A DNA stretch of 54,800 nt. Source: Sporosarcina globispora (lineage in GTDB: Bacteria; Bacillota; Bacilli; Bacillales; Cytobacillaceae). The stretch lies in NCBI RefSeq assembly GCF_001274725.1, contig NZ_LGUF01000007.1:5441957-5496756 (forward strand), written 5' to 3'. The notes beneath the pieces were generated by a model. That model worked only from the letters and a program-made list of their open reading frames with translations, was not told the origin of the DNA and did no database searches. The translations under genes and the position numbers were made by a program. Positions within the stretch are counted from its first letter, which is position 1. Each line of letters starts with the position of its first letter. Below are positions 16,554-24,521 of this stretch, one piece after another.

Positions 16554-16697
16554 GGCTCCACGGGTTGTTTTGGCTCATTTTATTGCCCTTATTTATTTTG
16601 CTTTTGTATGTGATTGGAGTTATGGCTGCAGCACCGTTTTTATTAAAAATGAGCGATAACGATAAAGATCCTGATGCCTGTCAGGATCTTTTTGTTA
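16554..16697 (+). pseudogene. Collapsed paralog of the dehydrogenase-like membrane fusion gene
   Basis: The first part translates to GLFWLILLPLFIL and matches GLFWLLLLPLFVL of the intact gene (about 9282-9327). It runs directly into LLYVIGVMAAAPFLLK, which matches LFLYVVGVIMTAPFLLK from the very end of that gene (about 9777-9830). About 450 bases between these points are missing. The junction falls at equivalent positions of the two internal membrane modules, as expected for recombination between them. Even the terminator is retained (AAAGATCCTGATGCCTGTCAGGATCTTTTT at 16665-16697, compare 9924-9957, stem AAAGATCCTG). Everything 5' of the fragment is gone. Confidence 0.75.
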
Positions 16698-16721
16698 TAG
16701 CAGCTTTAGTTTGAAGACAGA

Positions 16722-16883
16722 TTACCATGCCTTATATTTCCCCTTAACTTCCATACATCGCTGTAATTCGTGGGATATGTAACCCTTCATTGAAGAAATG
16801 ATTGCTGATGCTTCCCGAAATGCTTCCTCATAATCCTCTTCCATACCTTGCTTAACTTGCAGAATAACAGCTTCTAAAATCAT
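16722..16883 (-). pseudogene. Truncated antibiotic-biosynthesis-monooxygenase (ABM) family gene
   Basis: A 53-codon frame reads MILEAVILQVKQGMEEDYEE then AFREASAIISSMKGYISHEL and QRCMEVKGKYKAW. It is the N-terminal half of an ABM-fold (dimeric alpha-beta barrel) protein, normally about 95-100 residues. After KGKY the family continues with LLLV-x-W, but here the frame meets a stop after KAW. GGGGGAG lies 5 bases before the ATG. ABM proteins include small quinol or heme-like monooxygenases; this copy lacks its second beta-alpha-beta unit. Confidence 0.7.
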
Positions 16884-16953
16884 GTCATCTCCCCCTTTTT
16901 AAACACACTCAACTCTTCTTCCTTTTAATGATGATTACTTATCTGGCCCTTAT

Positions 16954-17901
16954 TTATTGGCTGATCACATACCGAAAATTTTCGAAGTATGCATCGCTCA
17001 CTCTCTCAACTCGCCGTAAATGATCGTAGAAACTAAAAGAAAATTTAAAAATATGTCCAAAATCCCAATTACTCCGGCTATAGTCTTTTGTCCAAAAATT
17101 GTACGCAGCTGGCAAAAACTCCGATGGTTCCGCCTTTTGTAAAGGCAGATGATCAACTGGTGAAATCAGCTTTATGGGTTCACCTGGTGTAGCATGGAGA
17201 CTGCTTCGAAGAACTTTTATCAATTTAAGAAGAGGCGGCAGTCCTCTCTTAAAAAAAGAAACATGCCCAAGGTCATGTAAAATGTTCAATGCATGAGAAA
17301 ATGTAATCATATGGCCAATCAAGTCATGGTGCGATTCTGCACGATATATGATTGGGAACTCCGATAATTGTTCCAGCACTAAGTACGAAAGTTGACTTGG
17401 ATTTTCAATTTTATCAAGGTAATCTTCTTCATTTATCGCTAATCTTTTGACTTCAGAAGCCGAGAAACCAATCCATGATCGTCCTGGAATCGTTTTTTCG
17501 AATGACAGGATGAGGTCACATATTCCTGAAAGATCGTCATCTGTCCCCCATCCATTAAGTTCATGAATCGCCAATAGACTGATTGCACTATAAATAACGT
17601 TATGACCAACCCAATGCAGGTGATCGATAGTTTTATCAAGTGATCCAAGTATCGCGTCAGAAGAATTCTCTATATTGCATCCGGAATAACGCTGGTTCCT
17701 GCTTATTGGACAATTTTCTTCAATCATAGCCATTGACTGCTTATAAACGTTTGGTCCTAACTTCTTGATCAGGTCATTATCCCTAACAAAAAAATAACCA
17801 GCAATTGCTGCAGCACCAATATGAGCCTGCCAAATGCCTCCTGTCTTACTTTTGCATTGGGAAATGATTGTAAGCCCATCCTCCAGAATATTTTTATCCA
17901 C
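16954..17901 (-). CDS. Uncharacterised 315-residue helical protein with conserved-looking His motifs
   Basis: I do not recognise this family. The product is soluble, without signal peptide or membrane helices, and apparently mostly alpha-helical. Histidines cluster in three motifs: DHLHWVGHNVIYS near residue 95, ESHHDLIGHMITFSHALNIL near 192 and HDLGHVSFF near 215, suggesting a metal or ligand site. A Cys-rich stretch (ENCPISRNQRYSGCNIE) lies near residue 60. The GTG start at 17901 is forced by an in-frame stop shortly upstream; AAGGTGG lies 13 bases before it, which is long. It is a single gene between a decayed region and the guaC riboswitch. A helical oxidoreductase or hydrolase is possible but unsupported. 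Confidence 0.6.
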   Translation of the reverse strand: MDKNILEDGLTIISQCKSKTGGIWQAHIGAAAIAGYFFVRDNDLIKKLGPNVYKQSMAMIEENCPISRNQRYSGCNIENSSDAILGSLDKTIDHLHWVGHNVIYSAISLLAIHELNGWGTDDDLSGICDLILSFEKTIPGRSWIGFSASEVKRLAINEEDYLDKIENPSQLSYLVLEQLSEFPIIYRAESHHDLIGHMITFSHALNILHDLGHVSFFKRGLPPLLKLIKVLRSSLHATPGEPIKLISPVDHLPLQKAEPSEFLPAAYNFWTKDYSRSNWDFGHIFKFSFSFYDHLRRVERVSDAYFENFRYVISQ

Positions 17902-18189
17902 CTTCTATAACAGCCACCTTTCATTAAGACTTTACTTCAATAATTCAGGCAATAATTCCTCTTTCTATTTATTGCTTTGACGGCCTTTTATTAGAATAAC
18001 TAGGAAAATATGAACTGTCTTCATGCATTTCTCTAGTAACTGATTCAAAAAATTTTTATAAAAAACCATATTATTTATTGATAATGGCCAAACCTCTTCT
18101 ATTTTTAAGTAAAATCCGAATAATAAACATTTACACACTATAAAAGTTCGTTTATAATCAAATTTGTGGTTATATAAAATATTTAACAT

Positions 18190-18297
18190 CATTCGTATAT
18201 TCTTAGAAATATGGTCTAAGAGTTTCTACTAGGAGCCGATAAATCCTAACTACGAATGGGCAGGATTGCTCTGCCCATTTATAGTCAGGATTTTTTT
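18190..18297 (+). promoter_or_regulatory. Purine (guanine-type) riboswitch with overlapping terminator, ahead of guaC
   Basis: P1 is CATTCGT (18190-18196) with ACGAATG (18252-18258). P2 is CTTAGA/TCTAAG with loop AATATGG, J2/3 is AGTTTCTACT, and P3 is TAGGA/TCCTA with CC in the loop to kiss the L2 GG. The specificity base corresponding to C74 is C at 18250, so guanine or hypoxanthine is expected, not adenine. J1/2 reads ATAT where ATAA is usual. The terminator stem (18241-18254 with 18280-18293, capped by 18255-18279, then seven T) uses the 3' strands of both P1 and P3. Ligand binding should therefore prevent termination, an ON arrangement like the adenine riboswitch of pbuE. Confidence 0.88.
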
Positions 18298-18356
18298 GTT
18301 GCTTTAAGTTATTTCCGAACATTACTATTAAAATTATTCTTTTAGGGGTGTCTATC

Positions 18357-19340
18357 ATGGAAAATGTATTTGATTATGAAGATATTCAGTTAATTCCTGC
18401 TAAATGTGTGGTTAACAGCCGTTCTGAGTGCGATACCACCGTGACACTTGGAGGCCGCCAATTTAAACTTCCTGTGGTGCCAGCCAATATGCAAACCATC
18501 ATTGATGAAAAGATCGCCCTTTATCTTGCTGAAAATAATTATTTTTATATTATGCACCGCTTTGAGCCTGAAAAACGGCTGTCATTTGTAGAGAATATGC
18601 AGGCAAAAGGTTTATACGCTTCCATTAGCGTTGGTGTGAAAGAAGAAGAATATCAATTCATAGAAGAGCTTGCAAAGGCAGGGATTACTCCTGATTTCAT
18701 CACGATCGACATTGCACATGGCCATTCAAATGCTGTCATTAATATGATTCAGCATATTAAAAGATACTTGCCCGAGAGCTTTGTTATTGCTGGTAATGTT
18801 GGTACTCCTGAAGCTGTGCGGGAACTTGAGAATGCCGGTGCTGACGCGACAAAAGTCGGGATTGGTCCTGGTAAAGTATGTATCACAAAAATTAAAACAG
18901 GCTTCGGAACTGGAGGCTGGCAGCTGGCAGCCCTTCGCTGGTGTGCAAAGGCAGCAACTAAACCGATTATTGCTGATGGAGGAATACGAACACACGGTGA
19001 TATAGCCAAATCAATCCGTTTTGGTGCATCCATGGTCATGATTGGCTCCCTTTTTGCCGGACATGAAGAATCGCCAGGAGAAACCATCGAAAAAGATGGA
19101 AAACTGGTTAAAGAATATTTCGGCTCTGCTTCGGAATTTCAAAAAGGTGAAAAGAAGAACGTAGAAGGCAAGAAAATGTACGTTGAGCATAAAGGCTCCC
19201 TGCAGGATACGTTAACTGAAATGGAACAAGATCTTCAATCTTCTATTTCATATGCTGGCGGAACCACTTTAGACTCGATTCGTCACGTAGATTATGTTAT
19301 TGTCAAAAACTCTATATTTAATGGCGATAAAGTATATTAA
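18357..19340 (+). CDS. guaC: GMP reductase
   Basis: A 327-residue (beta/alpha)8 enzyme that reduces GMP to IMP with NADPH, releasing ammonia and returning guanine nucleotides to the adenine branch. Family landmarks are [15 protein letters not shown] at the N-terminus and [11 protein letters not shown] near residue 110. The catalytic-Cys loop [20 protein letters not shown] lies near 180 and the phosphate site [13 protein letters not shown] near 215. Length matches the B. subtilis enzyme. The start is ATG at 18357 because AGGGGT lies 7 bases upstream; GTG at 18348 overlaps that RBS. It is preceded by a guanine-type riboswitch and followed by its own terminator, so it is a monocistronic, RNA-controlled unit. 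Confidence 0.95.
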   Translation: MENVFDYEDIQLIPAKCVVNSRSECDTTVTLGGRQFKLPVVPANMQTIIDEKIALYLAENNYFYIMHRFEPEKRLSFVENMQAKGLYASISVGVKEEEYQFIEELAKAGITPDFITIDIAHGHSNAVINMIQHIKRYLPESFVIAGNVGTPEAVRELENAGADATKVGIGPGKVCITKIKTGFGTGGWQLAALRWCAKAATKPIIADGGIRTHGDIAKSIRFGASMVMIGSLFAGHEESPGETIEKDGKLVKEYFGSASEFQKGEKKNVEGKKMYVEHKGSLQDTLTEMEQDLQSSISYAGGTTLDSIRHVDYVIVKNSIFNGDKVY

Positions 19341-19382
19341 GCCTTATTCTTAAAAAGCTTCTTTAGGCAAGGGCATGACACG

Positions 19383-19425
19383 ACAGCATACTTACTCTGC
19401 AATGAGTAAGTATGCTGTTTTTTTT
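19383..19425 (+). terminator. Terminator of guaC
   Basis: ACAGCATACTTACTC pairs perfectly with GAGTAAGTATGCTGT (6-base loop), followed by eight T. Confidence 0.93.
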
Positions 19426-19562
19426 CATTTTTAAAGATGGCAGAAATTCTAGAGGACAACAATTTTTCTGTAAAACTGCCTCGTCAGCACAAAGAAAGCA
19501 GCCAAAACGGCAGCCAAGATATTTAAGTAACTCATCCTATTTTATGAATATGACTTGTATTT

Positions 19563-20489
19563 TTACAGTGACAATTCCCACGTTTCTCCAATTAAATCTT
19601 GCCCAAAGCTATGATGTTTTTCTTCATTTACTAGTTTAAATCCCTTTTTCTGATAAATATGCCGGGCTTCTTTAAGCACGCTATTCGTCCATAGGACGAG
19701 CTTCTTATATCCAGTTCGTCTAGAGAAGTTAATACATTCTTCAACTAATTGTGAGCCTAGACCTAATCCCCTGGCCTTTGGGTCTACAATTAGTAATCGA
19801 AGTTTAGCCATATATTCATCTCCTTCTACAACAAAAATGGAACCAACAATTTCACCATTCATTTCGGCAATCCAGCAGCGTTCACGCTTTGGGTTAAAGT
19901 TATTAATAAAATCCGCCGCAATTTGAGATACAAGAGCTTCAAAACTCTCATCCCATCCATATTCCTTCGAATAGGAAATGCCATGCTGCCGAACAACCCA
20001 TCCCATATCACCGGGTTCATGCTGCCGTAAAAAATAGGGGCCTGAATATTTAAGACTTTCCTTCTTGCCGAGCAATCCCTCAACTGTCTTCATAGCATTA
20101 ACTAATTGCTCTTGTTCGCTTTCCGGCAATTCTCCAAGGAGTTCAGCTATTTCATTATATGATCGTTCATTAAGCTGAGAAAATGCTTTTGCTCCTTCTG
20201 GTGTAAGTTTTAAAATCCGCTGCCTGGCATCTGCAGCAGAACGCTCTTTGTAAATAAGACCTTTCTCTTCAAACCGAGCTAATATGCGGCTTAGATAACC
20301 TGCATCCAATCCTAGCTCGTGAATTAATTTTGATGCTGTAAGGTTATCATTGTTAGCAATTTCAAATAATATTCGAGATTCTGTCAGTGAATAAGGGCTA
20401 TGTAATAACCCCTCACGCAAAGCCCCAATTTGCCTTGTCATAAAACGATTAAAATGACGCACAGCATTAATTCTTTCCTCATTTGACAA
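19563..20489 (-). CDS. Bifunctional MarR-type regulator / GNAT acetyltransferase fusion
   Basis: A 308-residue fusion. Residues 1 to about 140 form a MarR winged helix (LTASKLIHELGLDAGYLSRI is the recognition region; RSAADARQRILKLTPEG the wing). Residues about 155-308 form a GNAT domain (RCWIAEMNGEIVGSIFVV, LRLLIVDPKARGLGLGSQLV with the Q/R-x-x-G-x-G acetyl-CoA loop, IYQKKGFKL). Such fusions are known in Bacillus, but substrate and targets are generally unknown. The start is TTG at 20489 because AAGGAG lies 7 bases upstream; longer frames would have no RBS. It is monocistronic. Confidence 0.86.
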   Translation of the reverse strand: MSNEERINAVRHFNRFMTRQIGALREGLLHSPYSLTESRILFEIANNDNLTASKLIHELGLDAGYLSRILARFEEKGLIYKERSAADARQRILKLTPEGAKAFSQLNERSYNEIAELLGELPESEQEQLVNAMKTVEGLLGKKESLKYSGPYFLRQHEPGDMGWVVRQHGISYSKEYGWDESFEALVSQIAADFINNFNPKRERCWIAEMNGEIVGSIFVVEGDEYMAKLRLLIVDPKARGLGLGSQLVEECINFSRRTGYKKLVLWTNSVLKEARHIYQKKGFKLVNEEKHHSFGQDLIGETWELSL

Positions 20490-20584
20490 AACAGCCACTC
20501 CTTGCATATAGTTGCTTTTGTCAAATATTTTAGAATAATTGATTGCTAAAGTCAACTAAATGCGAGCCCGCCGTAAGTTCAAAA

Positions 20585-20613
20585 AAGAAAAAAACTGCCT
20601 ATTGGCAGCTTGG
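20585..20613 (-). terminator. Terminator of the decayed aminotransferase gene (AGCTGCC-type hairpin)
   Basis: On the minus strand AGCTGCCAATAGGCAGT is followed by TTTTTTCTTTTTT. It lies downstream of the aminotransferase remnant at 20788-20955. The 20490-20787 interval otherwise contains AT-rich promoter-like DNA and a short ATGTACAGTACAT palindrome near 20753; no gene was seen. Confidence 0.65.
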
Positions 20614-20787
20614 CTTAATATTGAGTTTTTTAGAGTAGAAAAGAATGAATCCAGTCGTAGGTCTGGATGTATTGAAGTTCTATTTCATTGCAAAATATTG
20701 ACAAATTATTAGCAGGGTTTGTTTAAATATTTATTATAGCGTTGAAATGAATGTACAGTACATCCTGAAGGAGTTGCTTACTTTTTT

Positions 20788-20955
20788 TCATAAAAGAGTT
20801 GTTTCTTTTTCCAATTCACGATGTAATACTTCTCCCATACGCTTCATACCTTCAATAATTTTCTTTTTAGACATATTTGAGTAATTTAAACGTAATGTAT
20901 TTTTTTGTGTACCATTTGGAAAAAATGGCACACCAGGAACACAAGCAACATTTGA
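20788..20955 (-). pseudogene. C-terminal remnant of a PLP-dependent aminotransferase
   Basis: A frame without a start reads NVACVPGVPFFPNGTQKNTL then RLNYSNMSKKKIIEGMKRMG and EVLHRELEKETTLL, ending in TGA. This is the conserved C-terminal arm of class I/II aminotransferases of the 2-aminoadipate/MocR-like group (VPG-x-PF near the substrate Arg, RL-x-YS). All upstream parts, including the PLP lysine, are missing. An in-frame stop precedes Asn. The exporter gene ends 16 bases further on, so a deletion has probably joined the two. Confidence 0.75.
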
Positions 20956-20971
20956 TTATAATACTGAAAGT

Positions 20972-22288
20972 TCAGTCATCCGCACTTATACTTTTCTCTT
21001 TTTGATGGATACCTGCCCATATAACAATGGGAATAAGCAATAATGAAAGGACAGCACCTGCAATAGAAAGGGCTGCATAACTGGAAAATGCTACAACCAT
21101 TCCAGAAATAACTCCTCCTAATGCTCCTGACAAAGCAATCCATACATCGATAGAACCCTGCGTTTTAGCCCGCGTAGAAGCGTGAGTTGAATCTATAAGA
21201 ATTGCCGTGCCGCTAATTAAGCCAAAATTCCAGCCAAGCCCGAGTAAAACAAGGGCTATATTGAGTACGGCCATTGAATCAGCAGGTCCCATCGCAGCCA
21301 GAATCCCAGAAGCAAGCAGCGTAACAGCAGAAGCAATAGCCATAGCAGCACGGCCAATTTTATCAACAAGAAAACCTGTTACTAACGAAGGCAAAAACAT
21401 AGCACCTATATGAAATCCAATGACAAGCCCTACTTCATTCAAAGCATGTCCATGGTGTCCCATATGTATGGGGGTCATCGTCATAATGGCGATCATCACA
21501 AATTGAGTTAAAACCATTACGGCAGCTCCCGCAAAAATGCCTCGCCTGTTTATCGATAACAAATTAGAACTTTTCTCTAAATGATTGGTTTTACTTTGTG
21601 CATCTGATATTTCTTTTGCCACAATAAATGGATCAGGACGAAGGAAAATAAATAGAACGAATCCAGCAAGTAGATACGCTGCAGCAGCTAATATAAATGG
21701 ACCGGCTAAAGCAGGAACTCCTATGGATATAGCAAACTCCCCCATTACATCCACCTGGTTAGGTCCTGCGACAGCACCGAATGTGGTGGAAACCATGGCC
21801 ATGCTAATAGCCTTTGCCCTTTGTGCCGGGTTTGCCAGGTCAGTTCCAGCATAGCGTGCTTGTAAGTTTGTAGCCGTTCCAGCCCCGTAGATGAGCAGTG
21901 ATATAAACAAAAGCAGAATGCTGTTTGTTAATGATGAAACCACTACTCCAATCGCACCGATGCCTCCAGCCAAAAACCCTGCTGCAAGTCCAGGCCGGCG
22001 TCCAAATCGCTGAGAAAGCCGGCCCACAAGCAGCGCAGCCCCCGCTGACCCTAAAGTAAATAACGCGGTCGGAATTCCCGTTACACTATCTGTACCCAGC
22101 ATGTTTTGCGCTAGAAGTGCCCCTACTGTTATCCCTGCTGCAAGTCCTGCTCCTCCAAAAATTTGGGATATGACAATGACAATTAATGTTCTTTTGTATA
22201 ATTGCTGTTGTTTTTCTGAAGAAACAATGTAGCTTTGCAGCCAAGCAGATTGGGTGTCTAACACTTTTTCACGATCTTTAGGTAACAT
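20972..22288 (-). CDS. Major facilitator superfamily transporter, 12-TM
   Basis: A 438-residue MFS protein with about 12 membrane helices. The signature between helices 2 and 3 is present as GRLSQRFGRRPGL near residue 88, and its counterpart in the second half is TGFLVDKIGRAA near 310. A cytoplasmic N-terminal extension of about 30 residues and a central loop (about 225-250) are hydrophilic. No substrate can be assigned; drug or metabolite efflux is the common role for such Bacillus proteins. GGAGGT lies 7 bases from the ATG. It lies downstream of the MocR-type regulator, separated by a terminator, and could be its target. Confidence 0.84.
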   Translation of the reverse strand: MLPKDREKVLDTQSAWLQSYIVSSEKQQQLYKRTLIVIVISQIFGGAGLAAGITVGALLAQNMLGTDSVTGIPTALFTLGSAGAALLVGRLSQRFGRRPGLAAGFLAGGIGAIGVVVSSLTNSILLLFISLLIYGAGTATNLQARYAGTDLANPAQRAKAISMAMVSTTFGAVAGPNQVDVMGEFAISIGVPALAGPFILAAAAYLLAGFVLFIFLRPDPFIVAKEISDAQSKTNHLEKSSNLLSINRRGIFAGAAVMVLTQFVMIAIMTMTPIHMGHHGHALNEVGLVIGFHIGAMFLPSLVTGFLVDKIGRAAMAIASAVTLLASGILAAMGPADSMAVLNIALVLLGLGWNFGLISGTAILIDSTHASTRAKTQGSIDVWIALSGALGGVISGMVVAFSSYAALSIAGAVLSLLLIPIVIWAGIHQKEKSISADD

Positions 22289-22361
22289 TATCTAACCTCC
22301 CTTTCTAGAAATTCTATTTCTCAATATCTTCCAACGAGATTTAAATCATCTTAACACGCAC

Positions 22362-22392
22362 TAAAAAACCATACAATATAATAATTGTATGG
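22362..22392 (-). terminator. Terminator (or operator) between the MocR regulator and the MFS gene
   Basis: On the minus strand CCATACAAT-TATTAT-ATTGTATGG is a perfect 9-bp stem followed by six T. It lies directly after the regulator stop codon and before the MFS promoter, so it may double as the regulator's binding site. Confidence 0.6.
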
Positions 22393-22401
22393 CGAACAAT
22401 A

Positions 22402-23790
22402 TTAGGTAAGACCGGTTAGCAGACGTTTAAGGATAATCAACCCTCGCTCAAGCTCTTCAAGCGTTTCCGCTGCACAGACAGAAACTCTTACAGCCCTCTC
22501 CGGACAACTATTTCCCACTACAAAACGTTCAGCCGCAAATACTTGTACCCCTTGCTGTTTAGCTAACGCTTCAAATTCAGCACCTGTAATCTTGCCTGGT
22601 AAGAGCAGCCAGCGAAAGATGCCTGTTTCAGCACCTAAACACGTAAAGTCTGCCAAATTTCGGTTTACGAGTTGGTTTCTGAGAATAGTCTGTTGCTGAT
22701 GACTCTCGATTAAGACTTCAAATTGATTCGAGACAATCGTACGAGCTGCCAGTTCTGCCAGTAATGGGGAAACGGATACATTTAAATTATAAAGTGCCTT
22801 TGAGATTGGCTCCTTAAATTGCCTCGGCACTGCTGCATAGGCCAGCCTCAGCCCTGGTGCAAATATCTTAGATAAACTTGCAATATAGATAACCTGTTCT
22901 GGTGCAAATGATGCGACTGCAGGCAGTGGGTCTTTGTTGAGAAGATGGTACGATGCATCTTCGATAATGAACTGATTATACTTTTTGGCAATGGCTGCGA
23001 TCATTTTTCGATTCTCGACCGACATAAAGGAAGCTGTCGGATTATGATAATCCGGAATCAAGTAAATGCCTTTAATATTATCATTTTTACACGCATATTC
23101 AAAAGACGCTGGACTCATTTCATAGTTCTCTGTTTTTATTGGCACCAGCTGCACACTTAGCATCGCTGCAGCAGTTTTTAAACCAGGGTATGTATGCTGG
23201 TCAACTCCAATGCGTTCTCCCGGCTTACAAAGACTGGCCAGTGCAGCAGCAATCGCATTTTGACCCCCATTCGCAAATAAAATGTGATCAGCGGTTGTTT
23301 CTAACCCGCCTCTGCGGATTAGCTTTACCGCTGCATCCCTTTGCCAATGGCTTTCGCCTCCCCTGCCATAACCAAACCATTTTTCATAATCTGTTTCCTG
23401 CAGCATACTTTTCAGCTGGAGCATCAGCGGCTCGAAAGAAGCGTTATCCGGAAGTGTTGCTCCCATTTCAATTAAGTGCTTCGGCTTTGTATCTTCAAGT
23501 AAATACGCATTCGATAGAGCATCATAGGACACAAATGTGCCGCTTCCGACCGTTGCACTTAATAACCCCTTTAACTCACACACTTTAAATGCTTTTGAAA
23601 TGGTGCTCAAATTTAAATCTAAATAATCTGCCAATTCCCGCTGTGGAGGAAGTTTGGTTCCAGGCAATAAAACTCCGTTTAAAATATCCTGTTCCAATTG
23701 CCCTGCCAGTGCTTGATAGATGGGCTTATCTGTTTTTTCGATGGATGGCTTCCAGGTCATAGGATAGTTTTCAAAAGAATTAATCGGCAT
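22402..23790 (-). CDS. MocR-type regulator (GntR winged helix fused to a PLP aminotransferase fold)
   Basis: A 462-residue protein. Residues about 12-80 are a GntR DNA-binding domain (PIYQALAGQLEQDILNG, TKLPPQRELADYLDLNLSTI, LSATVGSGTFVS). The rest is a class I aminotransferase fold with the PLP-binding lysine in ASLSKIFAPGLRL near residue 305 and the aspartate site in IYLIPDYHNPTASF near 230. MocR proteins sense PLP or an amino-acid-PLP adduct and act on nearby genes. The adjacent MFS transporter on the same strand is a candidate target. The start is ATG at 23790, since AAGGA lies 8 bases upstream; ATG at 23799 overlaps that RBS. Confidence 0.88.
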   Translation of the reverse strand: MPINSFENYPMTWKPSIEKTDKPIYQALAGQLEQDILNGVLLPGTKLPPQRELADYLDLNLSTISKAFKVCELKGLLSATVGSGTFVSYDALSNAYLLEDTKPKHLIEMGATLPDNASFEPLMLQLKSMLQETDYEKWFGYGRGGESHWQRDAAVKLIRRGGLETTADHILFANGGQNAIAAALASLCKPGERIGVDQHTYPGLKTAAAMLSVQLVPIKTENYEMSPASFEYACKNDNIKGIYLIPDYHNPTASFMSVENRKMIAAIAKKYNQFIIEDASYHLLNKDPLPAVASFAPEQVIYIASLSKIFAPGLRLAYAAVPRQFKEPISKALYNLNVSVSPLLAELAARTIVSNQFEVLIESHQQQTILRNQLVNRNLADFTCLGAETGIFRWLLLPGKITGAEFEALAKQQGVQVFAAERFVVGNSCPERAVRVSVCAAETLEELERGLIILKRLLTGLT

Positions 23791-23890
23791 GATACGCATC
23801 CTTTTTTGTACAATTTTTCAATGAAGCTGTATCTATAATTATAACCTTTGTTCAACTGCCCCGCCCTTTCATTGAATCAAAGAAAAAACT

Positions 23891-24346
23891 TTAGTTTTTA
23901 TTATTCAAATACTTTTCCCAATCGCTTAGATACATCTTAGGTTTATCTTCAGGCTCAGATGATAATTTACAGATAAATTCTAATGAATTTCCATCTGGAT
24001 CATGAAAATAAACCATAGCATGTGTCTGGTCAGGCATTACAATGGGTTCAAGAGGTTTAAAGCCAAATTCTTCACGCATTTCAATGCCGCACTTTTCCAG
24101 CCACGTTTTTGCATTCTTTAGATCTCCTAAATCTACTCTAAATGCAATATGTCTGATGGATGGATGATAGGTAATTTGTGCTTGTTCACATTCCCATAAT
24201 CCAAGCCAGCTTTCATTCTTAACAATCCAAAAAAAAGCTGCTTTTTCATATTTTATTGCTAAATCCAACCCCAAGCCCCTGTAAAACTCAATCGACTTAC
24301 AGATATTACTTACTGGTAAATGTGCTTCATACAGTCCCTTAATCAT
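23891..24346 (-). CDS. VOC-superfamily (glyoxalase/bleomycin-resistance-like) protein
   Basis: A 151-residue protein with paired beta-alpha-beta-beta-beta modules. Supporting motifs are GLYEAHLPVSNICKSIEFYRGL at the N-terminus (His9 as a possible metal ligand), IRHIAFRVDLGDL near residue 72, and MVYFHDPDGNSLEFICKL with the final Glu ligand near 128. Family roles include isomerases, dioxygenases and antibiotic binding; no substrate can be assigned. The start is ATG at 24346 with AAAGGGG 7 bases upstream, shorter than the longest frame. It is monocistronic. Confidence 0.82.
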   Translation of the reverse strand: MIKGLYEAHLPVSNICKSIEFYRGLGLDLAIKYEKAAFFWIVKNESWLGLWECEQAQITYHPSIRHIAFRVDLGDLKNAKTWLEKCGIEMREEFGFKPLEPIVMPDQTHAMVYFHDPDGNSLEFICKLSSEPEDKPKMYLSDWEKYLNNKN

Positions 24347-24479
24347 TTTTTTACCCCTTTCCATAATTTTCTTAGCATTAATATATCAGTAACGGAGCCA
24401 TATTCCGTCCACAATATGGATGAAGTCTTATACTGCTTTATATGTATTGACCTTTCTCTCTTTAGAAATTTCCAAAACA

Positions 24480-24516
24480 AAAAAGCTGACCCGCACTAAT
24501 ATTGTGCGGGTCAGCC
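24480..24516 (-). terminator. Terminator of the 3D-domain protein gene
   Basis: On the minus strand GCTGACCCGCACAATATTAG runs into GTGCGGGTCAGC and then TTTTTTG. The 12-bp GC-rich stem is perfect. Confidence 0.92.
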
Positions 24517-24521
24517 CATAC

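Noticed and set aside
16301..16561. 86-codon minus-strand frame
   Set aside because: It is antisense to the frameshifted membrane protein pseudogene, whose own strand explains the codons; no RBS.
17965..18192. 75-codon minus-strand frame before guaC
   Set aside because: AT-rich low-complexity DNA with no RBS, overlapping the riboswitch; residues look random.
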